A stretch of 64,000 nt of DNA from contig NZ_CP116256.1 of the NCBI RefSeq assembly GCF_027947575.1, positions 3,348,001 through 3,412,000 of the forward strand. The letters run 5' to 3'. The DNA comes from Streptomyces rubrogriseus (GTDB taxonomy: Bacteria > Actinomycetota > Actinomycetes > Streptomycetales > Streptomycetaceae). The translations under genes were made by a program, and so were the position numbers. Every line of letters begins with the position of its first letter. The first letter of the stretch is position 1. The notes under the pieces were generated by a model. It did not search any database and was not told the origin of the DNA. It was given only the letters and a program-made list of their open reading frames with translations. This document shows, piece by piece, positions 35,831 to 43,996 of the stretch.

Positions 35831-36496
35831 TCAGCGGACCTCGGCCAGGCGGGCGAAGGCGACCACGTTCCCGTCGTAGCCGTTCTGCTTGGTGAAACCG
35901 CCGCCGCAGGTGATGACCCGCAATTCGGGACTGCCCTTCGAGCCGTAGACCCGGTCGCCGGGGAAATTGTTCTTCTCGAACACTTCGATGCCGTAGATCT
36001 CGAAAACCGCCGTCTTTCCGTCCTGGCGGTGCACTTCCACCTTGTTTCCCTTTTTCAGGGCCCCGAGTCCGTAGAAGACGGCGGGGCCCTGCTGGTTGTC
36101 GACATGGCCGACCACGACCGCGGTGCCCTTCTCCCCCGGGGAGACCGCGCCGGTGAACCAGCCGGCCAGGTTCGGGTCCTCGGGCGGCGGCGCGTCGACC
36201 CAGCCGTCCGCGTCGAGACCGACCCCCATGACCGGGGCGTCGACCTGGATGGCGGGGATGGAGACCCGGTCGGGCACCGAGTACGCCAGCGGGGTCACCC
36301 CGGCCGCGGCGCCGTCGCCGGCCGCCGAGCGGGTGTCCGACGCCGCGGCCGACGCGGGCTGCGGGGGGCCCGCGTCGAATTCCCCGGAGCCGTTGCGGAT
36401 GAGCGCGAGACCGGTCAGCAGAACAAGCGCTATCACGCCCCAGGGAGCGCGCTTCCTCCGCCGCTCCTCCTCTTCGGCCAACTCGGAGTCGTACAT
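35831..36496 (-). CDS. Class E/F-type sortase
   Basis: A 221-residue membrane-anchored transpeptidase: charged cytoplasmic N-terminus (EEEERRRKRAPWG), one helix (about 19-35), an Ala-rich linker, then the sortase barrel (about 80-215). The catalytic His is in VVVGHVDN and the Cys in VITCGGGF. The Arg that many class F sortases carry in a YRDN segment after the Cys is not visible here (GYDGN). It would attach proteins bearing an LPxTG-like signal to the wall. None of the neighbouring exported proteins shows such a signal. Confidence 0.88.
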   Translation of the reverse strand: MYDSELAEEEERRRKRAPWGVIALVLLTGLALIRNGSGEFDAGPPQPASAAASDTRSAAGDGAAAGVTPLAYSVPDRVSIPAIQVDAPVMGVGLDADGWVDAPPPEDPNLAGWFTGAVSPGEKGTAVVVGHVDNQQGPAVFYGLGALKKGNKVEVHRQDGKTAVFEIYGIEVFEKNNFPGDRVYGSKGSPELRVITCGGGFTKQNGYDGNVVAFARLAEVR

Positions 36497-36826
36497 TCGC
36501 CATCCCCTCTCGACCCGGCCGTCGCCGGATCATCCGCGCATACGAGCACGCTAAGCGCCGTGCGGGGGACCGGCGACGGGGCGGCGGCGAACGGGTGGTG
36601 CGCGCGCCCTTGCGTGCGCCATCCGGGAGGCGACCGGCAAGATTTTCTGACGGGGCGTGACCTGCGGCGATATCCATGCGCGCGGTTTCGCTCCGGCAAG
36701 CCGCTCACCAGGACGGACCATTCCCGAAATGCGGCTGCGGGCAGGGCAACTGAGGGTCTTTCTGGGAGGCGCTTTCTCGCCGATCGACCGGGGACGGGAC
36801 CCGGGGCGTCTTCCGCGGAGGATCAC
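36497..36826. promoter_or_regulatory. 330-bp divergent gap, promoters not resolved
   Basis: It lies between the leftward sortase gene and the rightward exported-protein gene and must carry both promoters. It includes a comparatively A/T-rich stretch (about 36638-36645, AAGATTTT) and another near 36758-36778 (GGGTCTTTCTGGGAGGCGCTT) that could be promoter cores. I see no plausible gene in it. Confidence 0.35.
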
Positions 36827-37321
36827 ATGCGCAACACTCGTGCCCTCGCGGCAGCCGGCGCCGCCGTCGCTGTCCTCGGACTGGCCGCCCCCACGGCCAC
36901 CGCGGGCGGCGACCACAACCAGCCGAGCAACATCGTCGCGCTGCCCAGCGTGATCGCCCGCGGCGGCCAGATGACCGTCACGGTCGACGGCTGCCCCCAG
37001 GGCGGCACCATGACCTCGGACGCCTTCCGGACCACCCACCTGACGCCGGTCAGGGGAGCCAACGAGACGTCCAAGGGCACCGCCACCATCAAGCAGGACG
37101 CCAGGCCGGGCTCGTACGACATCACCGTCAACTGCTCGGGCCGCCGGCTGACCCGGCCGGCCGCCTTCACCGTCATCGGCGGTGTCCGAGGCGGCCTCGG
37201 CGGCAGCAGCTCCAGCGGGGCGACCCCGACCGACATCGCGATCGGCGGCGGGCTCGTCGCCGCGGCCGTGGCCGGCGGCGGACTGTTCTGGATGCGCCGC
37301 CGGTCCGAGCGGCGGATCTGA
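36827..37321 (+). CDS. Exported protein with C-terminal membrane anchor
   Basis: A 164-residue protein: signal peptide (1-26, ending TATAGG), an Ig-like beta-rich domain (about 30-116, with two cysteines in VDGCPQ and VNCSG likely to form a disulphide), a Gly/Ser linker, a helix (DIAIGGGLVAAAVAGGGLFW) and a basic tail MRRRSERRI. This is the layout of a surface protein tethered by its C-terminus. It lacks an LPxTG motif. The GGAGG site precedes the ATG. The convergent gene at 37405 has the same layout, so the two may be paralogues. Confidence 0.82.
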   Translation: MRNTRALAAAGAAVAVLGLAAPTATAGGDHNQPSNIVALPSVIARGGQMTVTVDGCPQGGTMTSDAFRTTHLTPVRGANETSKGTATIKQDARPGSYDITVNCSGRRLTRPAAFTVIGGVRGGLGGSSSSGATPTDIAIGGGLVAAAVAGGGLFWMRRRSERRI

Positions 37322-37338
37322 ACGCACGGCGCAGGACG

Positions 37339-37390
37339 GCAGCGGCACTTCGCCCCGGATCCGGTGGGATCCGGGGCGAAGTGCCGCTGC
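37339..37390. terminator. 24-bp perfect hairpin between convergent genes
   Basis: The arm at 37339-37362 is the exact reverse complement of 37367-37390, around the 4-base loop GGTG. The arms begin GCAGCGGCACTTCG and end CCCCGGATCC at the loop. This is far longer than most terminators in the window and symmetric for both strands. Confidence 0.9.
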
Positions 37391-37404
37391 GCGATGCTGA
37401 CGGG

Positions 37405-37923
37405 TCAGGCCCGGTCCTCGCCGGAACGGCGGCGCGAGAGGTGGTAGGCGGTGCCCACCGCGCCCGCGATGAGCGCCGCGCCGAGCCCGATCTGCTTCAG
37501 GTCGAACCCCGCGACGCTGCCGCCCTGCCCAGCGTGCACGCCCTTGTCGTGCCAGGGCTCGTCGGTCGGGTGGTGCGAGCCGCCGCCCGCGATCGTCAGG
37601 TCCACCGTGCCGGTCTTGTCCCGGCAGGCGAACGTCACCCGGTACACCGCCCCTCGCCGGGCGTCCCGGTCGACCCGCGCCGTGGCGGACGACTCGTCCC
37701 GGGGGATGGTGACCGTGTCGAACACCGGCGAGGTCACCGTGACCCGCCCCCGGCAGCCCGCCTCGGTACGGCCCACCCCCAGCGTGACCTGGCCGCCGGG
37801 TGCCACGGTGGCGGGGCTGACGGTGAAGCCGAACGTGTTCGAGCCCACGGCCCCGGCCGGTACGCAGGCGGAGAGGACGGCGGCGCCCAGCAGTGCGACC
37901 GAGGCGACGGGTATCGCGCGCAT
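37405..37923 (-). CDS. Lipoprotein-like exported protein with C-terminal membrane anchor
   Basis: A 172-residue protein whose signal peptide ends in the lipobox LSAC (about residues 17-20). It has an Ig-like domain with cysteines in EAGCRGR and TFACRD, a Gly/His linker, a helix (IGLGAALIAGAVGTAYHL) and a basic tail. Having both a lipobox and a C-terminal helix would anchor it at both ends, which is odd; the lipobox may not be used. The domain order matches the convergent gene at 36827. The ATG at 37923 has GGAGG upstream. Confidence 0.8.
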   Translation of the reverse strand: MRAIPVASVALLGAAVLSACVPAGAVGSNTFGFTVSPATVAPGGQVTLGVGRTEAGCRGRVTVTSPVFDTVTIPRDESSATARVDRDARRGAVYRVTFACRDKTGTVDLTIAGGGSHHPTDEPWHDKGVHAGQGGSVAGFDLKQIGLGAALIAGAVGTAYHLSRRRSGEDRA

Positions 37924-38123
37924 GGTGAATCCTCCGGATCCCCGAGGAGCGGCGGCGGACCTGTTCCGCTCGCGCCAGGAATGCACCTCGATGTCCGAAA
38001 CGCTAGGAAGCCGTGCACGTCACCGCGATCGCAGTCGCGCGAATGGGGCAAGAGTGTGGGCCGCCCAGGGGACGGTGACGGCGTGTCGCCCGTCACCGTC
38101 CCCGCTGCCGTGTCAGTGCCGAG

Positions 38124-38888
38124 TCAGTCCCCGGCGCCGGGGAACAGGCTCAGGAACGGGTCGGTCGACGCCGAGACGCCCCTGCTGAAGGGGGCGTCGA
38201 AGTCCCAGATCAGGAAGAGCAGGAAGGCGATCAGCGCGGAGAACAGCCCCGCGAGGACCAGTTCGCGGGTGGTGCGCCGGATCTGCAGGGCGAAGACCAT
38301 CCCGATGGTGATGACGGCGCCGGCGATCAGCCCGAACCACACCACCCCCGGCATGGTTGCCCCGGTCGACTGCGCACGGGCGTTGCGGGCCTGGTCCGCG
38401 ATGGCCACCTGGTCCACGAGGGGCTGGTACGCCTGCGCCTCGAAGTCCGACCTCGGTTCGTAGTCCGTGACGTCCGCGCGTACCCGGTCGAGCAGCTCGG
38501 TGCCGCGGTCGGTCACCTCGCCGTGGTCGGCCATGGCCTTCCACTCGGTGGTGACGACGTGTCCGACATAGGCGTTGACATCCGCCCGGATGCGGTCACG
38601 GACGTCGGCCGGGTAGACCCGGGCACGTTCCGAGACCTCGTGCAGCGCGACGGCCTCCGTCTGCACGTCGGCCTCGGCGGCGCTGCGTGCCTCCCAGACA
38701 CCGGCGATGGCCAGGCCCAGGACGATGGCGTACACCACGCCGATCCACATCGTCATGTACTCGATGACGTCCGGGGTCTCGGTGATGTCCTCGTCGTCGG
38801 ACGCGGCGCGGTGCCGCAGGAGGGTGATGATGACCACCACGACACAGGCGGCCAGCATCGCGAGGGTGAGAACAAGCCATTCCGGCAA
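38124..38888 (-). CDS. DUF4239 bestrophin-like membrane protein
   Basis: A 254-residue protein with two helices at the N-terminus (about 3-24 and 45-68), a long charged cytoplasmic or external helical part (70-175), and two helices near the C-terminus (about 180-205 and 212-235). This is the DUF4239 layout, distantly compared with bestrophin channels; function unknown. Starts with TTG: GGAGG stands 6 bases before it, and no closer ATG or GTG fits. It lies 15 bases beyond the end of the proline-rich reading frame upstream. Confidence 0.85.
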   Translation of the reverse strand: MPEWLVLTLAMLAACVVVVIITLLRHRAASDDEDITETPDVIEYMTMWIGVVYAIVLGLAIAGVWEARSAAEADVQTEAVALHEVSERARVYPADVRDRIRADVNAYVGHVVTTEWKAMADHGEVTDRGTELLDRVRADVTDYEPRSDFEAQAYQPLVDQVAIADQARNARAQSTGATMPGVVWFGLIAGAVITIGMVFALQIRRTTRELVLAGLFSALIAFLLFLIWDFDAPFSRGVSASTDPFLSLFPGAGD

Positions 38889-38903
38889 GGGATGCCTCCA
38901 GGA

Positions 38904-39141
38904 TCAGCGCGCACGGAGCGCGGCGACGGCGACCACCGCGGGCACCGTGATGAGCAGGACGAAGACGAGCGGTGACGTGGTCCCGCGCGAGGAACGCTGC
39001 GGCGCCCGGGCGGCGCGGTGGCGCGGATAGTGCACCGGGCTGAGCGACGGACGGGGCGTGGGCGTGACCGAGGGTGCGGGCGCGGGTTCCGCGGGGCGGA
39101 CCGGCGGCGGGGTGGGAGCGGGCGTCGGCGTCGGGCTCGGC
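38904..39141 (-). pseudogene. Out-of-frame C-terminal part of the proline-rich exported protein
   Basis: This frame carries strong Streptomyces codon bias and encodes a Pro/Thr-rich stretch (PEPSPTPTPAPTPPPVRP) followed by a basic segment, one membrane helix (LVFVLLITVPAVVAVAALRA) and the stop. It has no start of its own in a sensible place. It continues the Pro-rich product at 39142-39534 but one base out of phase; the switch point lies between about 39125 and 39165. Either the gene is broken, or a programmed shift or sequencing error is involved. Confidence 0.65.
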
Positions 39142-39534
39142 TCAGGGGCGGGCCGCGGTGGAGCTAGGCCGCGGGGCGGGAGGCGGCGGCGGTTCGGGCT
39201 CCGGCGCCGGTGGCTTCGGCGGGGGCGGCTTCGGGGCGGGCGGAGGAGTGGGCTCGGGCGGGGGAGGCGTCGGTTCGGGGTCCGGCGGGGGTGTCGGCGT
39301 TGGTGTCGGTGTCGGTGTCGGCTTGGGGCAGGGCGGAAAGGTGGGCCAGGAGGCGCTCCCGGCGACCGCCACCGCGTCGGTGCCGTCCGGTCCGGTCGAC
39401 GCGTACGCACACGCGTCGGCCCGGGCCACGCCGACCGGTATGCCGACGAGGGTGAACGTCAACGTCACCAGGGCCAACACCCGTCCGGCAGCGGCGGATC
39501 GGGTCGGTTCGGGTCCATGCACGACGCAGATCAT
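39142..39534 (-). CDS. Secreted proline-rich protein, N-terminal part
   Basis: The ATG at 39534 opens a 130-residue frame: an N-terminal signal (about 17-44, GRVLALVTLTFTLVGIPVGV), a short mature part with two cysteines (DACAYAS and PPCPK), then a Pro-rich run built on PTPTP, PPPEP and PPPAP. It ends at a TGA (39142-39144) inside the Pro-rich DNA, and the adjacent frame continues to a membrane anchor. As one protein the product would be an exported, wall-spanning, membrane-anchored Pro-rich protein. There is no clear ribosome site, so the start is uncertain (GTG 39522 is possible). Confidence 0.6.
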   Translation of the reverse strand: MICVVHGPEPTRSAAAGRVLALVTLTFTLVGIPVGVARADACAYASTGPDGTDAVAVAGSASWPTFPPCPKPTPTPTPTPTPPPDPEPTPPPPEPTPPPAPKPPPPKPPAPEPEPPPPPAPRPSSTAARP

Positions 39535-39790
39535 GAAGCCTGGCGCACCGTCCCACGCCCGAGTGCCCGGTGATTGCCCCGAAGGAGGGACATGGCCCCA
39601 CCAGGGGTTTGACGACGGCGGACCGGCCCGCGCCGGGGCCCGTAAACCTGTACGAGGCGCCGCGCGCCGGTGCCGGACGGGAAGAAATCCCGCGACCGGT
39701 TGAACACAACGGGCTTCCCCGTGCGTACCCAGTGTCGTGCGGCGGCCCAGCAGGGCGCCCCAACACCTTCGTGACGATCGGGGATTGACG

Positions 39791-40744
39791 ATGAAGACCT
39801 CCTGGCGGAGCGCCTCACTCGTGGCGGGCGCCGCGGCGCTGCTGGCGCTGACGACGGCGTGCGGCCAGGACGGCGGCGGCCCCACCGGCAGCCAGAACGT
39901 GGGCGCCACGGCCGCCCCCGGCAACGTCGGCGACCTGGGCACCGGCGCCGGTGACGGAGTGGGCACCGGCGCGGGTGCCGGTGCCGGACAGGCCTCGGCG
40001 AGCGCGCCGGAGCCGGCGGGCAAGCTGTCCGTCTCGGCGAACGCCGAGATCGGCGATCTGGTGACCGACGGAGCGGGCCGCACCCTCTACCGCTTCGACG
40101 CCGACACCGCCCAGCCGCCCAAGACGACCTGCGAGAACGACTGCGCCACCAAGTGGCCGCCGGTCGCCGCGGACGACGCCCTCGCCGGCGAGGGCATCGA
40201 CAAGGAGCTGCTCGGCGAGGTCACCCGTCCCGACGGCACCAAGCAGCTCACGATCGGCGGCTGGCCCGCGTACCGCTACGCCAAGGACACCGCCGCCGGG
40301 GACGTCAAGGGCCAGGGCGTCGGCAAGAAGTGGTACGCGCTGGCCGCCGACGGCAAGAAGGCCAAGGCCGAGCCGGCCGCCGGGCTGTCCACCCGCGAGG
40401 ACCCGAAGCTCGGCGAGATCGTCGTCGACAAGAACGGCATGACCGTCTACCGCTTCATGAAGGACGAGGCCTGGCCGAAGCCGGTGTCGGCCTGCACCGG
40501 CGCCTGCCTGGCGAAATGGCCGGTCGTGGCGCCCGTCGAGGCGAACGACACCGAGGGCGTCGAGAAGAAGGGGCTGATGAGCTTCACCCGGCCCGACGGC
40601 GCCGCCCAGCAGACGATCGACTGCTGGCCCATCTACACCTTCGCCGGCGACAAGAAGGCCGGGGACACCAACGGTCAGGGCGTCGGCGGCACCTGGTACG
40701 CCGTCAAGCCCGACGGAAAACCGGTCGGCGCGCCGAAGAAGTAG
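39791..40744 (+). CDS. Lipoprotein with two COG4315-type repeats
   Basis: A 317-residue lipoprotein: signal peptide with lipobox cysteine in LTTAC (about residue 24), a Gly/Ala-rich linker to about residue 78, then two homologous ~95-residue domains (about 80-190 and 205-312). Each begins VxDxxGxTxYRF, has a Cx3C-x3-W motif (CENDCATKW and CTGACLAKW) and ends GVGxxWYA. The second repeat has an extra Cys in TIDCWPIY. The family is described only as secreted repeat lipoproteins; a redox or metal role is suggested by the cysteines but not shown. A perfect hairpin follows. Confidence 0.88.
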   Translation: MKTSWRSASLVAGAAALLALTTACGQDGGGPTGSQNVGATAAPGNVGDLGTGAGDGVGTGAGAGAGQASASAPEPAGKLSVSANAEIGDLVTDGAGRTLYRFDADTAQPPKTTCENDCATKWPPVAADDALAGEGIDKELLGEVTRPDGTKQLTIGGWPAYRYAKDTAAGDVKGQGVGKKWYALAADGKKAKAEPAAGLSTREDPKLGEIVVDKNGMTVYRFMKDEAWPKPVSACTGACLAKWPVVAPVEANDTEGVEKKGLMSFTRPDGAAQQTIDCWPIYTFAGDKKAGDTNGQGVGGTWYAVKPDGKPVGAPKK

Positions 40745-40781
40745 CGACCTCCCGCCCGCCGCCCTTCGGCGTCCGACCAGC

Positions 40782-40818
40782 GGACCGTCCCCTCCGTGCC
40801 CAGCGGAGGGGACGGTCC
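40782..40818 (+). terminator. 15-bp perfect hairpin terminator
   Basis: GGACCGTCCCCTCCG (40782-40796) and CGGAGGGGACGGTCC (40804-40818) pair perfectly with a 7-base loop, 38 bases after the lipoprotein stop. It isolates that gene from the methyltransferase-rmdA operon. Confidence 0.9.
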
Positions 40819-40969
40819 CGTTCGTGCGCTTTGGCATGCCTTCGCCCACGGCACGTGCCCCGGGCAGTGACCGGGAACGGACGGTCAATTTCCGTTTGGG
40901 CTCGCCCCTTTGGCGGGCGATCAGTAGCCTCAGCTCGAACACCGGATCGCCTATGCCTTGGAGAGCTAG

Positions 40970-41782
40970 ATGGAGCGTCCCGCCTGGGCCCCTCGCAGCA
41001 TCGACATCTCGGTGCCCAGCGTGTCCCGGATCTACGACTTCTACCTGGGCGGTTCGCACAACTTCGAGGTGGACCGCGAAGCGGCCCGCAGGGCCATGGA
41101 GTTCATGCCGGGACTCCCCAAGATCATGCAGGCGAACCGGGCGTTCATGCGCCGGGCCGTGCGCTTCGCGGCCGGTGAGGGCATCGACCAGTTCCTCGAC
41201 ATCGGCTCCGGCATCCCGACCTTCGGGAACGTCCACGAGGTGGCCGGACGCAGCCGCCCCGGCGCCCGCGTGGTGTACGTGGACCACGACCCGGTGGCGG
41301 TCGCGCACAGCGAGGCCGTCCTGGCGGGCCACGACGACGCGGACGTCGTGGCCGGCGACCTGCTCAAGCCGCGGGAGATCCTGGCCAGTCCCCAGGTGGA
41401 GCGGCTGATCGACCTGAATCGGCCGGTCGCCCTGCTGCTGGTTGCCATACTGCACTTCGTGGAAGACGAGGACGACCCGTACGCTGCGGTGGCCGAGCTG
41501 AGCGACGCGCTCGCGCCCGGCAGTCTGCTCGTCCTCACGCACGCCTCGTACGAGGGCATCCCGCTGCCCGCCGAGCGGGCCGGGGGCGCGGTGGACGTGT
41601 ACAAGGACATCCGCAATCCGCTGATCATGCGTTCGCGCGACGACATCGCGCGGTTCTTCGAGGGGTACGACATGGTGGAACCCGGACTGGTTCCGATGCC
41701 GCGCTGGAGGCCGGAGGGGGAGCCGGAGGAAGAGGACCCGTACGCGTTCTCCGGGTTCGCCGGCGTGGGGCGTACGGCGTGA
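40970..41782 (+). CDS. DUF574 SAM-dependent methyltransferase
   Basis: A 270-residue Rossmann methyltransferase of the Streptomyces-expanded DUF574 family. FLDIGSGIPTFGNVHEVA binds SAM, VVYVDHDPVAV is the acidic loop, and SRIYDFYLGGSHNFEVDREA near the N-terminus is the family signature. Targets of this family are unknown. Its TGA overlaps the GTG of rmdA (GTGA), so the methyltransferase and the c-di-GMP enzyme are translationally coupled, implying a shared process. Confidence 0.9.
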   Translation: MERPAWAPRSIDISVPSVSRIYDFYLGGSHNFEVDREAARRAMEFMPGLPKIMQANRAFMRRAVRFAAGEGIDQFLDIGSGIPTFGNVHEVAGRSRPGARVVYVDHDPVAVAHSEAVLAGHDDADVVAGDLLKPREILASPQVERLIDLNRPVALLLVAILHFVEDEDDPYAAVAELSDALAPGSLLVLTHASYEGIPLPAERAGGAVDVYKDIRNPLIMRSRDDIARFFEGYDMVEPGLVPMPRWRPEGEPEEEDPYAFSGFAGVGRTA

Positions 41783-43923
41783 GCGCCGAGCCGGACGGAC
41801 CGGAGGACAGGCTGCGGCGGTTCGCGACGATCTGGAGCCGGGCCGTGTTCCCGGTGACCTCGACGTCGTCCACCCGGCCCGAGTTCGAGGCGGAACTGCT
41901 GCCGTTGGCCCGCCGGCTGAGCGACGTGCTGCGCGCCCGCGGCTTCGACGCGGAGGAGGCCAGGGCGGTCGGTGCCGCCCTCGTCGACGCGCACTGCACC
42001 GACCCCGACGCGCTCTCCCGGACGCTGGACTGCGTCGACGCCTACCTGGTGCTCTACTGCGGCGAGGACGGCGACCCGGAGGACCTGCGAGCCCGTTCGG
42101 CGCGGCTCCAGCACGCCATGGCGGCCGGGTTCGCCGGGGCACTGCGCGCCCGTACCCTCGCCGAGCAGGAGGCCATCGCGCAGGCCGCCCTGAAGGCGCA
42201 GGGAGTGGTGGCCGAGGCGCTGCACGCCAGCGAGGCCCGCTTTCGCGCGGTCTTCGAGGGCGCCGCCATAGGCATCGGCATCGCCGACCTGGACGGCAAC
42301 GTCCTCCAGGTCAACGAGGCGTTGATGCGCATGTTCGGCATCGCCGACCCCACGCTGGGCGGGCGCCGGGCCACCGAGTGGACGCACCCCGACGACGCGC
42401 CGCAGACCTGGCGGCTCTACGACGAGCTGGTGCGCGGCGAGCGCGAGCACTACCACGTGGAGAAGGCCTTCTACCGGCCGGACGGCACCGTCCTGTGGAC
42501 CAACCTCACCGTCTCCCTGCTGCGCGACGCCGACGGCACCCCGCAGTACCAGCTCGCGCTGATGGAGGACACCACCGAGCGGCGGCTGCTCAACCTGCGA
42601 CTGCGCTACGAGGCCACCCACGACGCGCTCACCGGTCTGCCCAACCGCAGCTTCTTCTTCGAACGCCTGGAGAAGGCCCTGAACGCGGGCCCGGGCCAGC
42701 GCTTCGGCCTGTGCTACCTCGACCTCGACGGCTTCAAGACCGTCAACGACAGCCTCGGCCACGCGGCCGGCGACCGGCTGCTCGTGGAGGTCGCCGACCG
42801 CCTCCAGGCCTGCGCCACCGCGCCCGGCGAGATGGTGGCCCGGCTGGGCGGCGACGAGTTCGTGGCACTGACCACGGGCCCCGACACCCGGGACGGGGTC
42901 GACGAGCTGGCCGGCCGCATCATGAACGCGCTGCTCGCGCCGGTCAGCGTCGACGGCCGGGAACTGACCGTGCGCGGCAGCATCGGCATCGTCGAGGGCC
43001 CGGCGGGGGAGCGCAGCCCGGCCGAGGTGCTGCGCAGCGCCGACATCACCATGTACCGGGCCAAGTCGGCGGGGGGCAACCGCTTCGAGCTGGCCGACCC
43101 GGAGGCCGACGCCCGTGTCATCACCCGGCACGGGCTGACCACCGCGCTGCCCGCCGCCCTGGAGCGCGGCGAGTTCTTCATCGAGTACCAGCCCCTGGTC
43201 CACCTCGGTGACGGCAGCGTGCGCGGCGCCGAGGCGCTGGTGCGCTGGCTGCACCCGCAGCACGGGGTGCTCGGCCCCGACCGCTTCATCCCGCTCGCCG
43301 AGCACACGGGGCTGATCGTGCCGCTGGGCCGCTGGGTCCTGGAGCAGTCGGTGCGGCAGGCCCGCGTCTGGCGGGAGCGGTACGGCGAGAGCGGCGCCGC
43401 GGGCCCGCTGCGCATCAACGTCAACCTCTCGCCCTGCCAGCTCACCCATCCCGGCCTGGTCCAGGACACCGTCGAAATCCTGGAGCGGGCCGGAGTCACG
43501 CCCGACGCGCTGTGCCTGGAGGTCACCGAGTCGGCGCTGATCGGCGCCGACGACGACCTGCTGAAGCCGCTGCGCCGGCTGGCCGAGATGGGCGTCGACA
43601 TCGCCCTGGACGACTTCGGCACCGGCTACTCCAACCTCGCCAACCTGCGCCGGCTGCCGGTGAGCGTCCTCAAGCTGGACCGCTCGTTCACGCAGAGCAT
43701 GCAGCAGTTCCCGGCGGACCCCGTCGACCTGAAGATCGTCGAAGGGATCGTCGCCCTGGCCCACAGCCTGGACCTCGCGGTCACCGTGGAGGGCGTGGAG
43801 ACCGGCGCCCAGGCCGAGCAGCTGCGCATACTGGGCTGCGACACGGCCCAGGGCTGGTACTACGCGCGCCCGGGGCCGCCGGAGCGGCTGCACGAACTGG
43901 CCCTGGTCGACGCCACGGGCTGA
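41779..43923 (+). CDS. rmdA: PAS-GGDEF-EAL c-di-GMP turnover protein RmdA
   Basis: A 714-residue cytoplasmic protein: a helical N-terminal region (1-145), PAS (about 148-270), GGDEF domain with intact motif at 357-361 (RLGGDEF), and EAL domain with E485-A486-L487 (GAEALVRW) and downstream DDFGTGYSNL. Both catalytic signatures are intact, so it could make and degrade c-di-GMP. I recall RmdA of S. coelicolor as a phosphodiesterase needed for normal aerial development, and this gene fits it in architecture and length. GTG start inside the stop of the methyltransferase gene. Confidence 0.92.
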   Translation: MSAEPDGPEDRLRRFATIWSRAVFPVTSTSSTRPEFEAELLPLARRLSDVLRARGFDAEEARAVGAALVDAHCTDPDALSRTLDCVDAYLVLYCGEDGDPEDLRARSARLQHAMAAGFAGALRARTLAEQEAIAQAALKAQGVVAEALHASEARFRAVFEGAAIGIGIADLDGNVLQVNEALMRMFGIADPTLGGRRATEWTHPDDAPQTWRLYDELVRGEREHYHVEKAFYRPDGTVLWTNLTVSLLRDADGTPQYQLALMEDTTERRLLNLRLRYEATHDALTGLPNRSFFFERLEKALNAGPGQRFGLCYLDLDGFKTVNDSLGHAAGDRLLVEVADRLQACATAPGEMVARLGGDEFVALTTGPDTRDGVDELAGRIMNALLAPVSVDGRELTVRGSIGIVEGPAGERSPAEVLRSADITMYRAKSAGGNRFELADPEADARVITRHGLTTALPAALERGEFFIEYQPLVHLGDGSVRGAEALVRWLHPQHGVLGPDRFIPLAEHTGLIVPLGRWVLEQSVRQARVWRERYGESGAAGPLRINVNLSPCQLTHPGLVQDTVEILERAGVTPDALCLEVTESALIGADDDLLKPLRRLAEMGVDIALDDFGTGYSNLANLRRLPVSVLKLDRSFTQSMQQFPADPVDLKIVEGIVALAHSLDLAVTVEGVETGAQAEQLRILGCDTAQGWYYARPGPPERLHELALVDATG

Positions 43924-43996
43924 GCGGGGGCGGCGCCCGGCTCACGACCTGTGACGGCGGCTCGAACGGCGGGGTTGTGCGGGCCCGCCGCCCGGC

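Noticed and set aside
36029..36826. Upstream extension of the anchored protein at 36827
   Set aside because: It would overlap the sortase gene; the ATG at 36827 has GGAGG and starts a signal peptide.
39164..39766. Third minus-strand frame over the proline-rich gene
   Set aside because: Arg-rich with no signal or anchor; the other two frames hold the coherent protein.
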